A stretch of DNA of 40,434 bases. Origin: Ruminococcus sp. Lineage in GTDB: Bacteria; Bacillota; Clostridia; Oscillospirales; Acutalibacteraceae. Below the pieces are notes generated by a model. It did no database searches. It had not been told where the DNA came from and saw only the letters and a program-made list of their open reading frames with translations. The stretch covers positions 1 to 40,434 of the forward strand of contig JAFTYK010000033.1 of the NCBI GenBank assembly GCA_017464765.1, given 5' to 3'. Each line of letters starts with the position of its first letter. Positions within the stretch are counted from its first letter, which is position 1. Positions 39,926-40,434 of this stretch are shown piece after piece. Made by a program: the position numbers and the translations under genes.

Positions 39926-40434
39926 TAGTCTTCAACTAAAATGTCGATATTTGACTTGGAAGATTTAGCGGGAGTTTTTGCTGTAGCTTTTGTCTCAGCG
40001 GCAGGTTTAGAAATCAGAGTAGCTTTAGCAGGCTTTTTAACCTTAGTGCTGAGTTTATCGATATTCTGCCACAGCAAATCTTCGATTTCCTGTCTTAGCT
40101 CGTCGTTATTCTCGAGAAGCTCTTTTACATTATCTCGACCCTGTCCAAGACGGGTTTCGCCGAAGTTGAACCAAGCGCCTGATTTCTGAACAACGTCAGC
40201 CTTTACAGCGAGGTCGATAAGCTCGCCTGTGCGGGAAATGCCCTTGCCGTACATAATATCGAATTCAGCCTCTTTGAATGGAGGAGCGATTTTATTCTTA
40301 ACGACTTTAGCGCGTGTGCGAGAACCAATCATTTCGCCGTTTTGCTTGAGTGTTTCAACTCTTCTGATATCAATACGGACAGATGAGTAGAACTTGAGCG
40401 CTCTACCACCCGGAGTAACCTCAGGGTTGCCGTA
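39925..40434 (-). CDS. recA: Recombinase RecA, C-terminal part
   Basis: The frame is open to the right edge, so the N-terminal two-thirds (Walker motifs) is outside. Seen here are '[20 protein letters not shown]', '[20 protein letters not shown]', '[20 protein letters not shown]' and '[14 protein letters not shown]', all typical RecA. The tail is a low-complexity Lys/Ala/Thr-rich stretch ending in 'NIDILVED', so basic then acidic. It drives homologous recombination and the SOS response. The operon runs on through recX, rimO and pgsA. Confidence 0.97.
   Translation of the reverse strand, partial: YGNPEVTPGGRALKFYSSVRIDIRRVETLKQNGEMIGSRTRAKVVKNKIAPPFKEAEFDIMYGKGISRTGELIDLAVKADVVQKSGAWFNFGETRLGQGRDNVKELLENNDELRQEIEDLLWQNIDKLSTKVKKPAKATLISKPAAETKATAKTPAKSSKSNIDILVED

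Overview
The window reads as chromosomal DNA from a Gram-positive Clostridia of the Ruminococcus type (Oscillospirales). The evidence is: FtsEX with a PcsB-like coiled-coil M23 hydrolase, a sporulation-type PdaB deacetylase, a cysteine T-box, moderately AT-rich DNA with AAGGAGG ribosome sites and TTGACA/TATAAT promoters, and five secreted proteins with type I dockerins of the 'DATxIQ' style seen in ruminococcal cellulosome or amylosome systems. One dockerin protein also carries starch-binding-like modules, which points to an R. bromii-like amylosome former. Genus is inference; no rRNA is present.

Layout. 1-5098: end of a sugar ABC transporter ATPase (MsmX/UgpC type), a PucR/CdaR regulator, then ftsE, ftsX and the M23 hydrolase. 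5099-8094: an unrecognised gene, greA, lysS. 8093-8665 (minus): a DUF2493/SLOG gene preceded by a promoter, a long structured leader and an intrinsic terminator. This is the best candidate here for an undescribed RNA element. 8752-13231: an accessory run of small genes: DUF1349, nucleotidyltransferase, AIM24, an XRE repressor with a perfect operator palindrome and its membrane partner, a 42-residue lipoprotein, YjbR and an alpha/beta hydrolase. 13460-15650: a divergent EF-G paralogue.

15651-18000: a cre-like site and promoter followed by three tandem small dockerin proteins. 18065-21763 (minus): glycolytic operon pgk-tpiA-gpmI. 21930-22736: trmL and a small glycine-zipper protein. 22774-24366: an LRR dockerin protein. 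24368-26115 (minus): GH25 lysozyme, luxS, and a broken RAYT (REP-associated tyrosine transposase) carrying a REP-like palindrome. 26168-29990: a small orphan gene, then a 1096-residue dockerin protein joining a calcineurin-like phosphoesterase to several starch-binding-like modules. 30051-32614: an MgtE-type transporter behind a long leader with a short ORF, then an ECF sigma factor and its probable anti-sigma factor.

32620-40434 (minus) reads right to left as recA-recX-rimO-pgsA, a terminator overlapping a new promoter, a cysteine T-box, cysE-cysS-glpK, and pdaB.

Themes: secreted polysaccharide-binding machinery (five dockerin proteins, one possibly catabolite-controlled); RNA-level control (T-box, SLOG leader, MgtE leader, two terminator-like hairpins that contain the next gene's Shine-Dalgarno sequence); and REP/RAYT elements as the only mobile DNA. 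I saw no CRISPR array, prophage, intact insertion sequence, tRNA or rRNA.
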